Of a DNA stretch of 64,000 bases, positions 40,606-48,447 are shown piece after piece. Each line of letters begins with the position of its first letter. Position 1 is the stretch's first letter. Under the pieces are notes generated by a model. That model saw nothing but the letters and a program-made list of their open reading frames with translations. It ran no database searches and was not told the origin of the DNA. The stretch is from Noviluteimonas lactosilytica. Its GTDB lineage: Bacteria > Pseudomonadota > Gammaproteobacteria > Xanthomonadales > Xanthomonadaceae. The stretch covers positions 434,001 through 498,000 of the forward strand of contig NZ_JAJGAK010000001.1 of the NCBI RefSeq assembly GCF_020866925.1. Direction: 5' to 3'. Position numbers and translations under genes: made by a program.

Positions 40606-41706
40606 ATGATTTTCGAAACGCTCGACACCTACGGCCACGAACAGGTCGTGTTCTGCCACAACAAGGATGCGGGCCTGAAGGCCATCATCGCCATCCACAA
40701 CACCGTGCTCGGCCCCGCGCTGGGCGGCACGCGCATGTGGCCGTACAAGACCGAGGCCGACGCGCTCAACGACGTGCTGCGCCTCTCGCGCGGCATGACG
40801 TACAAGAACGCGGTCGCGGGCCTGAACATCGGCGGCGGCAAGGCCGTGATCATCGGCGATCCGGCGAAGGACAAGTCCGAAGCGCTGTTCCGCGCCTTCG
40901 GCCAGTTCGTCGAATCGCTGGGCGGTCGCTACATCACCGCCGAAGACGTCGGCATCGACGTCAACGACATGGAATACGTGTACCGCGAGACCGAGTACGT
41001 GACCGGCGTGCACCAGGTGCATGGCGGCTCGGGCGATCCCTCGCCGTTCACCGCCTACGGCACGCTGCAGGGCCTGATGGCGACGCTCAACAAGAAGTAC
41101 GGCGACGAGGAAGTCGGCAAGTACTCCTACGCCGTGCAGGGCCTGGGCCACGTCGGCATGGAGTTCGTGAAGCTGCTGCGCGAGCGCGGCGCCAAGATCT
41201 TCGTCACCGACATCAACAAGGCGCTGGTCGACAAGGCCGTCAACGAATACGGCGCCGAAGCCGTGGGCCTGGACGAGATCTACGACGTGCCGGTCGACGT
41301 CTACTCGCCGTGCGCGCTCGGCGCGACGGTCAACGAGCAGACCCTGCCCCGCCTGAAGGCCAAGGTCATCTGCGGCGCGGCGAACAACCAGCTCGCCAAC
41401 ACGCAGATCGGCGACGAAGTCGAGAAGCGCGGCATCCTCTACGCGCCGGACTACGCGGTGAACGCGGGCGGCGTGATGAACGTGTCGCTCGAGATCGACG
41501 GCTACAACCGCGAACGCGCGATGCGCATGATGCGCACGATCTACCACAACCTCGCGCGCATCTATGAAATCAGCGAGCGCGACGCGATCCCGACGTACAA
41601 GGCCGCCGACCGCCTCGCCGAAGAGCGCATCACCGCGATCGGCAAGCTGAAGCTGCCGCTGGGTCGCGCGCAGCCGCGCTTCCAGGGTCGTATCCGCGGG
41701 CATTGA
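40606..41706 (+). CDS. ldh: Leucine dehydrogenase (Glu/Leu/Phe/Val dehydrogenase family)
   Basis: 366 residues, typical for leucine dehydrogenase. 'LGGTRMWPY' and 'MTYKNAVAGLNIGGGKAVI' (K67 and K79, substrate carboxylate and catalytic lysines) precede a Rossmann NAD domain ('VQGLGHVGMEFVKLL'). The enzyme oxidatively deaminates leucine, isoleucine and valine to the 2-oxo acids, feeding the branched-chain path encoded nearby. CCGGAG sits just before ATG 40606; the long frame to 38917 is antisense to the sulfotransferase. Followed by a cluster of palindromes before the next gene. Confidence 0.92.
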   Translation: MIFETLDTYGHEQVVFCHNKDAGLKAIIAIHNTVLGPALGGTRMWPYKTEADALNDVLRLSRGMTYKNAVAGLNIGGGKAVIIGDPAKDKSEALFRAFGQFVESLGGRYITAEDVGIDVNDMEYVYRETEYVTGVHQVHGGSGDPSPFTAYGTLQGLMATLNKKYGDEEVGKYSYAVQGLGHVGMEFVKLLRERGAKIFVTDINKALVDKAVNEYGAEAVGLDEIYDVPVDVYSPCALGATVNEQTLPRLKAKVICGAANNQLANTQIGDEVEKRGILYAPDYAVNAGGVMNVSLEIDGYNRERAMRMMRTIYHNLARIYEISERDAIPTYKAADRLAEERITAIGKLKLPLGRAQPRFQGRIRGH

Positions 41707-41814
41707 TTCCTGCGGAATCAATGCCGCCCAAAGTTTGCGGCGCAAACTTTGGGCCCCCGGGGCATGCTGCCAAAACCCCGCCGCTATCGCGGCGCCCCCT
41801 TTACTAAAGGGGGC
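41702..41814. repeat. Cluster of three perfect hairpins between ldh and liuA
   Basis: ATTGATTCC/GGAATCAAT (41702-41722, overlapping the ldh stop), a 14-base perfect stem GCCCAAAGTTTGCG/CGCAAACTTTGGGC (41726-41754), and GCCCCCTTT/AAAGGGGGC (41794-41814). A weaker fourth (GCCGC/GCGGC, 41780-41793) lies between. No T tract follows; they may be REP-like units, mRNA-stabilising hairpins or attenuators. Confidence 0.7.
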
Positions 41815-41843
41815 TGAGGCACCAGACACAACGAGGTTGTTAC

Positions 41844-43001
41844 ATGCGCGCTTTTCCGCTGGGTGAAGACATCGATGCACTGCGCGACGCGGTCCGCCGC
41901 TTCGCCGATGCCGAAATCGCGCCGCGCGCGGCGCAGATCGACCACGACAACGTCTTTCCGCAGGACCTGTGGCCGAAGCTCGGCGAGATGGGCCTGCTCG
42001 GCATGACGGTGCCCGGCGAGTTCGGCGGCAGCGACATGGGGTACCTCGCGCACCTCGTCGCGATGGAAGAGATCTCGCGTGCGTCGGGTTCGGTCGGCCT
42101 GTCGTACGGCGCGCATTCCAACCTGTGCGTCAGCAACCTCTACGCCAACGGCACGCAGGCGCAGCGCGCGAAGTACCTGCCGAAGTTGTGCAGCGGCGAG
42201 TGGAAGGGCGCGCTTGCGATGAGCGAGCCCGGCGCCGGTTCCGACGTCGTGGGTTCCATGGGTTGCCGCGCCGAACTGCGCGGCGACAAATGGGTCGCCA
42301 ACGGCAACAAGATGTGGATCACCAACGGCCCCGAGGCCGACGTGCTGATCGTCTACATGCGCACCGCCGGCAAGGATGCGGGTTCGTCGTGCATGACGGC
42401 CTTCCTCGTCGAGAAGGGCATGCAGGGATTCAGCACCGCGCAGAAGCTCGACAAGCTCGGCATGCGCGGTTCCAACACGTGCGAGCTGGTGTTCGAGAAC
42501 TGCGAGATTCCGCAGGAAAACGTCCTCGGTGAAGTGCACAAGGGCGTCAAGGTCCTGATGTCCGGCCTGAACACCGAGCGACTCGTGCTCACCGGCGGTC
42601 CGATCGGTCTGATGCAGGCCGCGATGGACATCGCCCTGCCCTACGTGCGCGAGCGCAAGCAGTTCGACGCGCCGATCGGCACGTTCGGGATCATGCAGGC
42701 GAAGATCGCCGACATGTACACGCAGCTGCAGTCCTCGCGCGCGTTCGCCTACCAGGTGGGCCGCGATTACGACGCCGGCAACAAGTCGCGCATCGATGCG
42801 GCCTCGTGCCTGCTGCATGCCTCCGAAGCGGCCGTGCAGGTGGCGCTCGAAGCCATCCAGACGCTCGGCGGCAACGGCTACATCAACGAGTACCCGACCG
42901 GCCGGATCCTGCGCGACGCCAAGCTGTACGCGATCGGCGCGGGCACCAACGAAATCCGCCGGATGCTGATCGGCCGCGAATTGTTCGACGGCAAGAGTTG
43001 A
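41844..43001 (+). CDS. liuA: Isovaleryl-CoA dehydrogenase
   Basis: 385 residues, acyl-CoA dehydrogenase fold. '[17 protein letters not shown]' and '[17 protein letters not shown]' are the FAD/substrate signatures; '[37 protein letters not shown]' is the C-terminal signature of the isovaleryl-CoA branch. It converts isovaleryl-CoA to 3-methylcrotonyl-CoA, passing electrons to ETF. It follows leucine dehydrogenase in the same direction, consistent with the pathway. The liuA name is by family and context. Confidence 0.92.
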   Translation: MRAFPLGEDIDALRDAVRRFADAEIAPRAAQIDHDNVFPQDLWPKLGEMGLLGMTVPGEFGGSDMGYLAHLVAMEEISRASGSVGLSYGAHSNLCVSNLYANGTQAQRAKYLPKLCSGEWKGALAMSEPGAGSDVVGSMGCRAELRGDKWVANGNKMWITNGPEADVLIVYMRTAGKDAGSSCMTAFLVEKGMQGFSTAQKLDKLGMRGSNTCELVFENCEIPQENVLGEVHKGVKVLMSGLNTERLVLTGGPIGLMQAAMDIALPYVRERKQFDAPIGTFGIMQAKIADMYTQLQSSRAFAYQVGRDYDAGNKSRIDAASCLLHASEAAVQVALEAIQTLGGNGYINEYPTGRILRDAKLYAIGAGTNEIRRMLIGRELFDGKS

Positions 43002-43007
43002 GGTCTG

Positions 43008-43034
43008 CGGTCCCCGCCTCCGCGGGGATGAGGC
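43008..43034. repeat. REP-like element, copy B
   Basis: GCGGTCCCCGCCTCCGCGGGGATGAGG, a short hairpin (TCCCCGC/GCGGGGA) related to copy A at 30991-31020. Located between liuA and the thiolase gene. Confidence 0.5.
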
Positions 43035-43039
43035 GTGAG

Positions 43040-43069
43040 GTTTGCGGCGGTGCAACATGCCGCCCTAGA
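43040..43069 (+). promoter_or_regulatory. Candidate sigma-70 promoter for thiolase gene
   Basis: TTGCGG (43040-43045), an 18-base spacer, and TAGAAT (43064-43069), 59 bases upstream of the thiolase ATG at 43128. It lies downstream of the REP-like element, so the thiolase gene may have its own promoter. Confidence 0.4.
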
Positions 43070-43127
43070 ATCGGGATTCTTCCGGCACCACCTTGCCGGT
43101 CTGACACATCCCGAGGCTTAGACCCCC

Positions 43128-44303
43128 ATGTCCGACATCGTCATCGTCGGTGCCAAGCGCACCGCCATCGGCTCCCTGCTGGGCCAGTTCACCGGCGTTC
43201 CCACCCCGACGCTCGGCGCCACCGCCATCGCGGGCGCGCTCGACCATGCCGGCGTCGCGCCGGACCAGGTCGATGAAGTGATCATGGGCTGCGTGCTCCC
43301 CGCCGGCCTCGGCCAGGCGCCGGCGCGCCAGGCCGCCATCGGCGCGAAGATCCCGACCGCCGCCGGCGCCACGACCATCAACAAGGTCTGCGGCTCGGGC
43401 ATGAAGGCGGTGATGCTCGCGCACGACCTGATCAAGGCCGGTTCGGCGAACGTCGTCGTCGCCGGCGGCATGGAATCGATGACCAACGCGCCGCACCTGC
43501 TCAACGGTTCGCGCACGGGCATCAAGTACGGCTCGACCGAAATGCTCGACCACATGGCGTGGGACGGCCTGACCAACCCCTACGACAAGCAGGCGATGGG
43601 CGTGTTCGGCGAATCGTGCGTGTCGAAGTATTCGTTCACGCGCGAAGAGCAGGACGCGTATGCGGCCGAGAGCGTGCGCCGCGCGCAGGCGGCCGTCGCC
43701 GACGGTGCGTTCAAGGCCGAAATCGTTCCGGTCGTCGTCAGCGGCCGCAAGGGCGACGTGAGCATCGACACCGACGAACAGCCGGGCCGCTGCGACATCG
43801 CGAAGATCCCGTCGCTCAAGCCGGCGTTCAAGAAAGACGGCACGATCACCGCCGCTTCCTCCTCCAGCATCAACGACGGCGCGGCCGCGACGGTCGTCAT
43901 GTCTTCTTCAGAAGCCGTTAAACGCGGCCTCACGCCGCTCGCACGTATCGTCGCGCACGCTACGCACTCGCAGGCGCCGGAGTGGTTCACCACCGCGCCG
44001 GTCACTGCGATCGCGAACGTGCTGGACAAGGCCGGCTGGAAAGCCGAGGAGGTGGACCTGTTCGAAGTGAATGAAGCTTTCGCGTGCGTGGCGATGGCGC
44101 CGATGCGCGAACTCGGCATTCCGCACGAAAAGCTCAACGTCAACGGTGGTGCGTGCGCACTCGGTCATCCGATCGGTTCCAGCGGCGCCCGCCTGATCGT
44201 CACCTTGCTCCACGCGCTCAAGGCGCGCGGTGGCAAGCGTGGTGTCGCAGCCCTGTGCATCGGTGGCGGCGAAGCCACGGCGATCGCCGTCGAGCTCGCG
44301 TGA
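43128..44303 (+). CDS. atoB: Acetyl-CoA C-acetyltransferase (thiolase)
   Basis: 391 residues, usual thiolase II length. Active-site Cys88 in 'INKVCGSGMKAV', catalytic His in 'GGACALGHPIGSSGARLIVT', and the second Cys in 'ALCIGGGEATA'. The enzyme interconverts acetoacetyl-CoA and two acetyl-CoA, and in this context can complete leucine breakdown after HMG-CoA lyase yields acetoacetate (activation by a CoA transferase elsewhere). A phaA assignment would look the same; no PHA genes are adjacent. Candidate promoter at 43040-43069. Confidence 0.92.
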   Translation: MSDIVIVGAKRTAIGSLLGQFTGVPTPTLGATAIAGALDHAGVAPDQVDEVIMGCVLPAGLGQAPARQAAIGAKIPTAAGATTINKVCGSGMKAVMLAHDLIKAGSANVVVAGGMESMTNAPHLLNGSRTGIKYGSTEMLDHMAWDGLTNPYDKQAMGVFGESCVSKYSFTREEQDAYAAESVRRAQAAVADGAFKAEIVPVVVSGRKGDVSIDTDEQPGRCDIAKIPSLKPAFKKDGTITAASSSSINDGAAATVVMSSSEAVKRGLTPLARIVAHATHSQAPEWFTTAPVTAIANVLDKAGWKAEEVDLFEVNEAFACVAMAPMRELGIPHEKLNVNGGACALGHPIGSSGARLIVTLLHALKARGGKRGVAALCIGGGEATAIAVELA

Positions 44304-44343
44304 AGCCTGCAACGACGAAGCTGAAGTTTTCCGGCCAAGCCAC

Positions 44344-44372
44344 TTGACACGCGACAACTGCCGGTTGAGATT
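44344..44372 (+). promoter_or_regulatory. Candidate sigma-70 promoter for Ala-rich lipoprotein 1
   Basis: A perfect TTGACA at 44344-44349, a 17-base spacer and GAGATT at 44367-44372, 54 bases before the lipoprotein ATG at 44426. Confidence 0.5.
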
Positions 44373-44425
44373 GTTATTGGCGCGCAGTTGCGCGTTGCCA
44401 ATCCTAACGACGAGGAATGACGACT

Positions 44426-44803
44426 ATGTCCATCAATAAGGCTCTGCTCGCCGCCGCCCTGGGTCTCGCCCTGGCCGCTTGCACCAACTCGCAGCAGGCT
44501 GCCGATTCGGCCGCCGAAGCCACTGAAGCCGCGGGCGAAGCCCAGCAGGCCGCCGACAACGCCGCCGCCACGGGCGACGCCGCGTCCGCCGACGCTGCGC
44601 AGGCCGCTGCCGACACGGCCGCTGCTGCTGCCGACGCCGCCGCCACCTCCGCCGACGCCGCGACCGCCAACGCTGGCACGACGGAAGCCGACGACGCGGC
44701 CGACGCCGCCGAGAACGCCGCCGACGCCGCCGAACAGGCGCAGGACTCGGCTGAAGAAGCGGCTGCCGCTTCGGATGCCAAGACCAACAACGACGGCAAG
44801 TAA
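44426..44803 (+). CDS. Ala-rich lipoprotein 1
   Basis: 125 residues. N terminus MSINKALLAAALGLALAAC carries a strong lipobox (LAAC). The mature part is almost only Ala, Asp, Glu, Thr, Gln, with recurring 'AADAA' and 'AADTA' units, predicted to form one long negatively charged alanine-zipper helix or coiled coil. It is a paralogue of the gene at 44999. Such helices occur in Lpp-like and repeat-tail lipoproteins of the outer membrane. Function unknown. A candidate promoter (44344-44372) and a terminator (44854-44887) bracket it as its own unit. Confidence 0.85.
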   Translation: MSINKALLAAALGLALAACTNSQQAADSAAEATEAAGEAQQAADNAAATGDAASADAAQAAADTAAAAADAAATSADAATANAGTTEADDAADAAENAADAAEQAQDSAEEAAAASDAKTNNDGK

Positions 44804-44853
44804 TCCAATTCAGGTAGCCTCTTCACGGCGCTGAATTGTGGTTACAATGAGAG

Positions 44854-44887
44854 GCCGCCGGTTCACGCCGGCGGCTTTTCTCGTTTC
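44854..44887 (+). terminator. Rho-independent terminator after Ala-rich lipoprotein 1
   Basis: GCCGCCGG (44854-44861) pairs with CCGGCGGC (44868-44875), 6-base loop, followed by TTTTCTCGTTT. A TACAAT sequence (44843-44848) just before it is probably fortuitous. Confidence 0.7.
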
Positions 44888-44998
44888 AAAGCTCGACAGT
44901 GAACGAATGAAGCCCGCCGGAACTCAGCGGGACTGCCACGGCCACTGGCGTTGCCTGACCCGCTAGCATCCTTCAGACAACTCCTCCGGAGAGATCAA

Positions 44999-45379
44999 AT
45001 GAACACGAAGCTCTACGTCCTCCTCGTCGCCGGCGTCCTCGCTCTCGCGGCCTGCCAGAACGAAACCGCCACCGCCCAGACCGAAGCCGCCCAGGCTGCT
45101 GACGCCGCCGCTGCTGCCGGCGACCAGGCCGCCGCCGCTGCCGACGCCGCTGGCACCGCCGCCGCCGAAGGCGTCGACGCCGCTGCCGCCGCCACGGGCG
45201 AAGCCGCTGCCGAAACCGGCGCCGCCGTGAGCGAAGCCACCGACGCCGCCGCCGCTGCCGCCACGGAAGCGACCGCCGACGCCGCCGCTGCCGCCGCCGA
45301 CGCTTCGGCCCAGGCTGCCGACGCCGCCGCCGCGACCGCCGACAAGGCCGACGCCGCTGCCGAAGAAGCGAAGAAGTAA
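44999..45379 (+). CDS. Ala-rich lipoprotein 2
   Basis: 126 residues. N terminus MNTKLYVLLVAGVLALAAC with lipobox LAAC. The mature chain is Ala-dominated with 'AADAAAAAG', 'AAADAAGTAA' and similar near-repeats, and a final 'KADAAAEEAKK'. The terminal lysines recall the peptidoglycan-attachment Lys of Lpp, but this is only resemblance. It is a tandem paralogue of Ala-rich lipoprotein 1, with GGAGAG five bases before its ATG and a strong terminator after it. Confidence 0.85.
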   Translation: MNTKLYVLLVAGVLALAACQNETATAQTEAAQAADAAAAAGDQAAAAADAAGTAAAEGVDAAAAATGEAAAETGAAVSEATDAAAAAATEATADAAAAAADASAQAADAAAATADKADAAAEEAKK

Positions 45380-45403
45380 TCCTTCTGCTTCTTGCGTGAC
45401 CCG

Positions 45404-45437
45404 GAAGACCCGCCCTCGTGGCGGGTCTTCTTTTTTT
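45404..45437 (+). terminator. Rho-independent terminator after Ala-rich lipoprotein 2
   Basis: GAAGACCCGCC (45404-45414) pairs perfectly with GGCGGGTCTTC (45420-45430), 5-base loop, followed by seven T residues (45431-45437). One of the strongest terminators in the window. Confidence 0.9.
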
Positions 45438-45513
45438 GCGCATCCGATCGAGCGCTGCGCGGCCTGCTGAGCCGCGCGTTATCCTTCGCGCCATTCATCA
45501 CGACGCGCCGCAC

Positions 45514-47121
45514 ATGCCCGCACTCGCTTCCAGCCTCGACCCGCGCTCGCAAGACTTCCAGGACAACGCGGCATACCACCGCGCACTCGTGGAGGAACTC
45601 GATGCGCGCCTGCAGCGCGCGGCGGAAGGCGGTGGGCAGAAGGCGCGCGACAAGCACACCGAGCGCGGCAAGCTGCTCGTGCGCGATCGCATCACCGCCC
45701 TGCTCGACCCGGGCTCGCCGTTCCTCGAAATCGCACCGCTCGCCGCCGAAGGCATGTACGACAACGCCGCGCCCGCCGCGGGCATCGTCGCCGGCATCGG
45801 CCGCGTGCATGGACAGGAAGTGGTGATCGTCGCCAACGACGCGACGGTCAAGGGCGGCACGTACTTCCCGATGACGGTGAAGAAGCATTTGCGCGCGCAG
45901 GAAGTCGCGCGCGAAAACAAGCTGCCTTGCGTCTACCTCGTCGACTCCGGCGGCGCGTTCCTGCCGTTGCAGGACGAGGTGTTCCCGGACAAGGAACACT
46001 TCGGCCGCATCTTCTACAACCAGGCGCGGCTGAGCGCGGAAAACATCCCGCAGATTGCCGTCGTCATGGGCTCGTGCACCGCGGGCGGCGCGTACGTGCC
46101 GGCGATGTGCGACGAATCGATCATCGTGCGCGAGCAAGGCACGATCTTCCTCGGCGGCCCGCCGCTGGTGAAGGCGGCGACCGGCGAAGTCGTCGACGCC
46201 GAATCGCTCGGCGGCGCCGACGTGCACACCAGCGTGTCGGGCGTCGCCGACCACTTCGCCGAAGACGATCGCGACGCGCTGCAGATCGCGCGCAACCTCG
46301 TCTCGCACCTCAACCGCACGAAGACCGTGCCGGTGACCACGCAAGCTTCGCGCGACCCGTTGTTCGCGGCCGAGGAGTTGTACGGCATCGTGCCGAAGGA
46401 CACGCGGCGCCCGTTCGACATCCGCGAAGTGATCGCGCGCATCGTCGACGGCAGCGAGTTCCAGGAATTCAAGGCGCGCTACGGCAAGACGCTGGTGTGC
46501 GGCTTCGCGCACATCCATGGTTACCCGGTCGGCATCGTCGCCAACAACGGCATCCTGTTCTCGGAGAGCGCGCTCAAGGGTGCGCACTTCATCGAGTTGT
46601 GCAACCAGCGCGACATCCCGCTGGTGTTCCTGCAGAACATCACGGGCTTCATGGTCGGTCGCAAGTACGAGAACGCGGGCATCGCGAAGGACGGCGCGAA
46701 GATGGTGACCGCGGTGGCGTGCTCGCACGTGCCGAAGTTCACCGTCGTCATCGGCGGCTCGTTCGGCGCGGGCAACTACGCGATGTGCGGCCGCGCCTAC
46801 GGCGGTCGTTTCCTGTGGATGTGGCCGAACGCGCGCATCAGCGTGATGGGCGGCGAACAAGCCGCGAGCGTGTTGTCGACGGTGAAGCGCGACGGCATCG
46901 AAGCGTCGGGCAAGTCGTGGTCGGCGGACGAAGAAGAAGCCTTCAAGAGCCCGATCCGCGATCAATACGAATCGCAGGGCAATCCGTATTACGCGAGCGC
47001 GCGCTTGTGGGACGACGGCATCATCGATCCCGCCGATACGCGTCGCGTGCTGGGCCTCGGCCTTGCTGCATCACTCAATGCGCCGATCGAAAAGGGACGC
47101 TTCGGCATCTTCCGCATGTGA
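45514..47121 (+). CDS. liuB: 3-Methylcrotonyl-CoA carboxylase beta subunit (carboxyltransferase)
   Basis: 535 residues, typical of MCC beta. It has the carboxyltransferase crotonase-like halves with oxyanion glycines '[17 protein letters not shown]' and '[17 protein letters not shown]', and the family's '[25 protein letters not shown]'. With the biotin-carrying alpha subunit (51452-53488) it carboxylates 3-methylcrotonyl-CoA to 3-methylglutaconyl-CoA in leucine breakdown. In many bacteria liuB and liuD lie together; here about 4 kb with bactofilin and feo genes separate them. Start ATG 45514; the frame opens at 45418. Confidence 0.92.
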   Translation: MPALASSLDPRSQDFQDNAAYHRALVEELDARLQRAAEGGGQKARDKHTERGKLLVRDRITALLDPGSPFLEIAPLAAEGMYDNAAPAAGIVAGIGRVHGQEVVIVANDATVKGGTYFPMTVKKHLRAQEVARENKLPCVYLVDSGGAFLPLQDEVFPDKEHFGRIFYNQARLSAENIPQIAVVMGSCTAGGAYVPAMCDESIIVREQGTIFLGGPPLVKAATGEVVDAESLGGADVHTSVSGVADHFAEDDRDALQIARNLVSHLNRTKTVPVTTQASRDPLFAAEELYGIVPKDTRRPFDIREVIARIVDGSEFQEFKARYGKTLVCGFAHIHGYPVGIVANNGILFSESALKGAHFIELCNQRDIPLVFLQNITGFMVGRKYENAGIAKDGAKMVTAVACSHVPKFTVVIGGSFGAGNYAMCGRAYGGRFLWMWPNARISVMGGEQAASVLSTVKRDGIEASGKSWSADEEEAFKSPIRDQYESQGNPYYASARLWDDGIIDPADTRRVLGLGLAASLNAPIEKGRFGIFRM

Positions 47122-47279
47122 TGTCGCGTTGCGCGCGAGTGTGACCGCGCGCACCGATGAATGCGCAGCGTGCGCGAAGTTCCTGTCCGTTTGCTGAAGG
47201 CGTTGCACGTTCGGGCAGCATCAACACTGCGTGACGAGTGCTAGCCTCGGGTTTCCACCACGCAGCAGGACGTTTCGAC

Positions 47280-47801
47280 ATGGCTCTCTGGAAAGACCAG
47301 TCTCCCGCCAAGCCCGCCGGCAATGCGCCTTCGCCCACGCAGGAGCCCGCGCGCTTCCAGCCCGAGACCATGGCGCCGCCGACTGCGCCCGCGCCTGTCG
47401 CCGCGGCACCTGCCGCAGCGCCCGCGCCGGCCGCGAAGCCCGCGCGCCAGGTGAGCGAATCGATCATCGCCGCCGATCTCACCATCGAAGGCAAGATCCA
47501 CGGCACCGGCCACGTGCGCATCGCCGGCCAGTTCAAGGGCGACGTCAACGTCGAAGGCGATCTCACCATCGAGAAGGGCGCGAAGCTTACCGGCGGCGTG
47601 CGCGCGGCGAAGATCACCATCGCGGGCGAACTCGAAGGCAATGTCGATTTCGCGCAACGCGTCGACCTGCTCGACAGCGGCGTGCTCAACGGCGACCTCA
47701 AGGCCAACCAGTTCACCGTCGCGGCGGGTTCGCGCATGCGCGGTTCGGTCGAATTCGGCGGCGACGACAAGTCGGGCCGCAAGTCGGGCAACGACGCCTG
47801 A
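47280..47801 (+). CDS. Bactofilin
   Basis: 173 residues. A disordered Pro/Ala N-terminal tail (to about residue 60) leads to the bactofilin beta-helix: 'SIIAADLTIEGKIHGTGHVRIAGQFKGDVNVEGDLTIEKGAKLTGGVRAAKITIAGELEGNV', with regular hydrophobic rungs. Bactofilins polymerise into cytoskeletal filaments that position enzymes for cell shape or wall synthesis. Start ATG 47280 (MALWKDQ); the frame opens at 47238. The downstream zinc-ribbon gene starts 1 base after its stop and is probably cotranscribed. Confidence 0.92.
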   Translation: MALWKDQSPAKPAGNAPSPTQEPARFQPETMAPPTAPAPVAAAPAAAPAPAAKPARQVSESIIAADLTIEGKIHGTGHVRIAGQFKGDVNVEGDLTIEKGAKLTGGVRAAKITIAGELEGNVDFAQRVDLLDSGVLNGDLKANQFTVAAGSRMRGSVEFGGDDKSGRKSGNDA

Positions 47802-47802
47802 C

Positions 47803-48162
47803 ATGAGCGTCCGCCCGGGACAGGCAGGCGCCACGCGCACCTGCCCCCATTGCAAGGCGACGATCCTCGAAAGCGCCAGCGTGTGCCCCGCGTGCCGGGG
47901 CCACCTGCGCTACGACGACGCGGCGATCGCGCGCGCGAAAACCGCGATCCACCCGCTGCAGATCGAAGGCACGATCACGCCGCCCGACGGCGACATCGTC
48001 TACGAGTACTCGATGGTGTTGTCGATCAAGAACGACCGCGGCGAAGAAATCGTCCGCCAGGTCGTCGGCGTCGGCGCATTGCAGCCCGACGAGAAGCGCA
48101 CGTTCGCCGTGCAGGTCGAACTCACCGAAGCGACGGGCGCCAAGGCCAAGCGCCGCCACTGA
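47803..48162 (+). CDS. Zinc-ribbon protein paired with bactofilin
   Basis: 119 residues. Two CxxC pairs near the N terminus ('CPHCKATI' and 'CPACRGHL') form a zinc ribbon, followed by a beta-rich domain ('PLQIEGTITPPDGDIVYEYSMVLSIKNDRGEEIVRQVVGVGALQPDEKRTFAVQVELTE'), resembling small immunoglobulin-like/FxLD-type domains. No family recognised. Beginning 1 base after the bactofilin stop, it is likely a partner or adaptor of the filament (inference). Confidence 0.75.
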   Translation: MSVRPGQAGATRTCPHCKATILESASVCPACRGHLRYDDAAIARAKTAIHPLQIEGTITPPDGDIVYEYSMVLSIKNDRGEEIVRQVVGVGALQPDEKRTFAVQVELTEATGAKAKRRH

Positions 48163-48191
48163 CGCGAACCACGCGAAGCGAGTTTTGGGTT

Positions 48192-48215
48192 CGCACTAGC
48201 CCACGGGCTAATGCG
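48192..48215. terminator. Hairpin between zinc-ribbon and feo operon ends
   Basis: CGCA-C-TAGCCC-AC-GGGCTA-A-TGCG at 48192-48215 forms a stem with one mismatch between the converging gene ends, overlapping the stop of the FeoB-associated gene. No U tract follows; a bidirectional role is plausible only. Confidence 0.35.
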
Positions 48216-48447
48216 AGCAGCCCCCGCAGCTGTCGTTCCCGCATGCCGCCGCGTTCATCGCGGCGGGCGCGATCCACTTCCCCACCGCACGCACCCACTT
48301 CGGCCGCGTCTCGCGCACCAGCGGCAGGGCGCACGCAATGCGCAAGCGACGCACGCCCGCAGGCCAGCGCGAATTCAGCACGAACGCCGCGCTCGCGACG
48401 ACCGCGATGGCGATGACGACGTACTGCGCGACCAGGCCGACGTGCAT
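48208..48447 (-). CDS. FeoB-associated Cys-rich membrane protein (DUF6587-like)
   Basis: 79 residues. One N-terminal membrane helix ('LVAQYVVIAIAVVASAAFVL') and a Cys-rich tail 'CGNDSCGGCSH'. This layout is that of the Cys-rich membrane proteins found after feoB in many proteobacteria, where it takes the place of feoC. Its ATG (48447) shares one base with the feoB stop (TGATG), so it is translated with FeoB. The tail cysteines could bind iron or an Fe-S cluster to sense iron, by analogy. Confidence 0.82.
   Translation of the reverse strand: MHVGLVAQYVVIAIAVVASAAFVLNSRWPAGVRRLRIACALPLVRETRPKWVRAVGKWIAPAAMNAAACGNDSCGGCSH

Noticed and set aside
44843-44848. TACAAT as a promoter -10 for Ala-rich lipoprotein 2
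   Set aside because: No matching -35 at 16-18 bases and transcription would begin inside the following terminator hairpin.
44500-45360. GC-rich GCCGCCGAC-type repeats
   Set aside because: They encode Ala-rich lipoprotein bodies with clear lipoboxes and start sites, not a non-coding repeat array.
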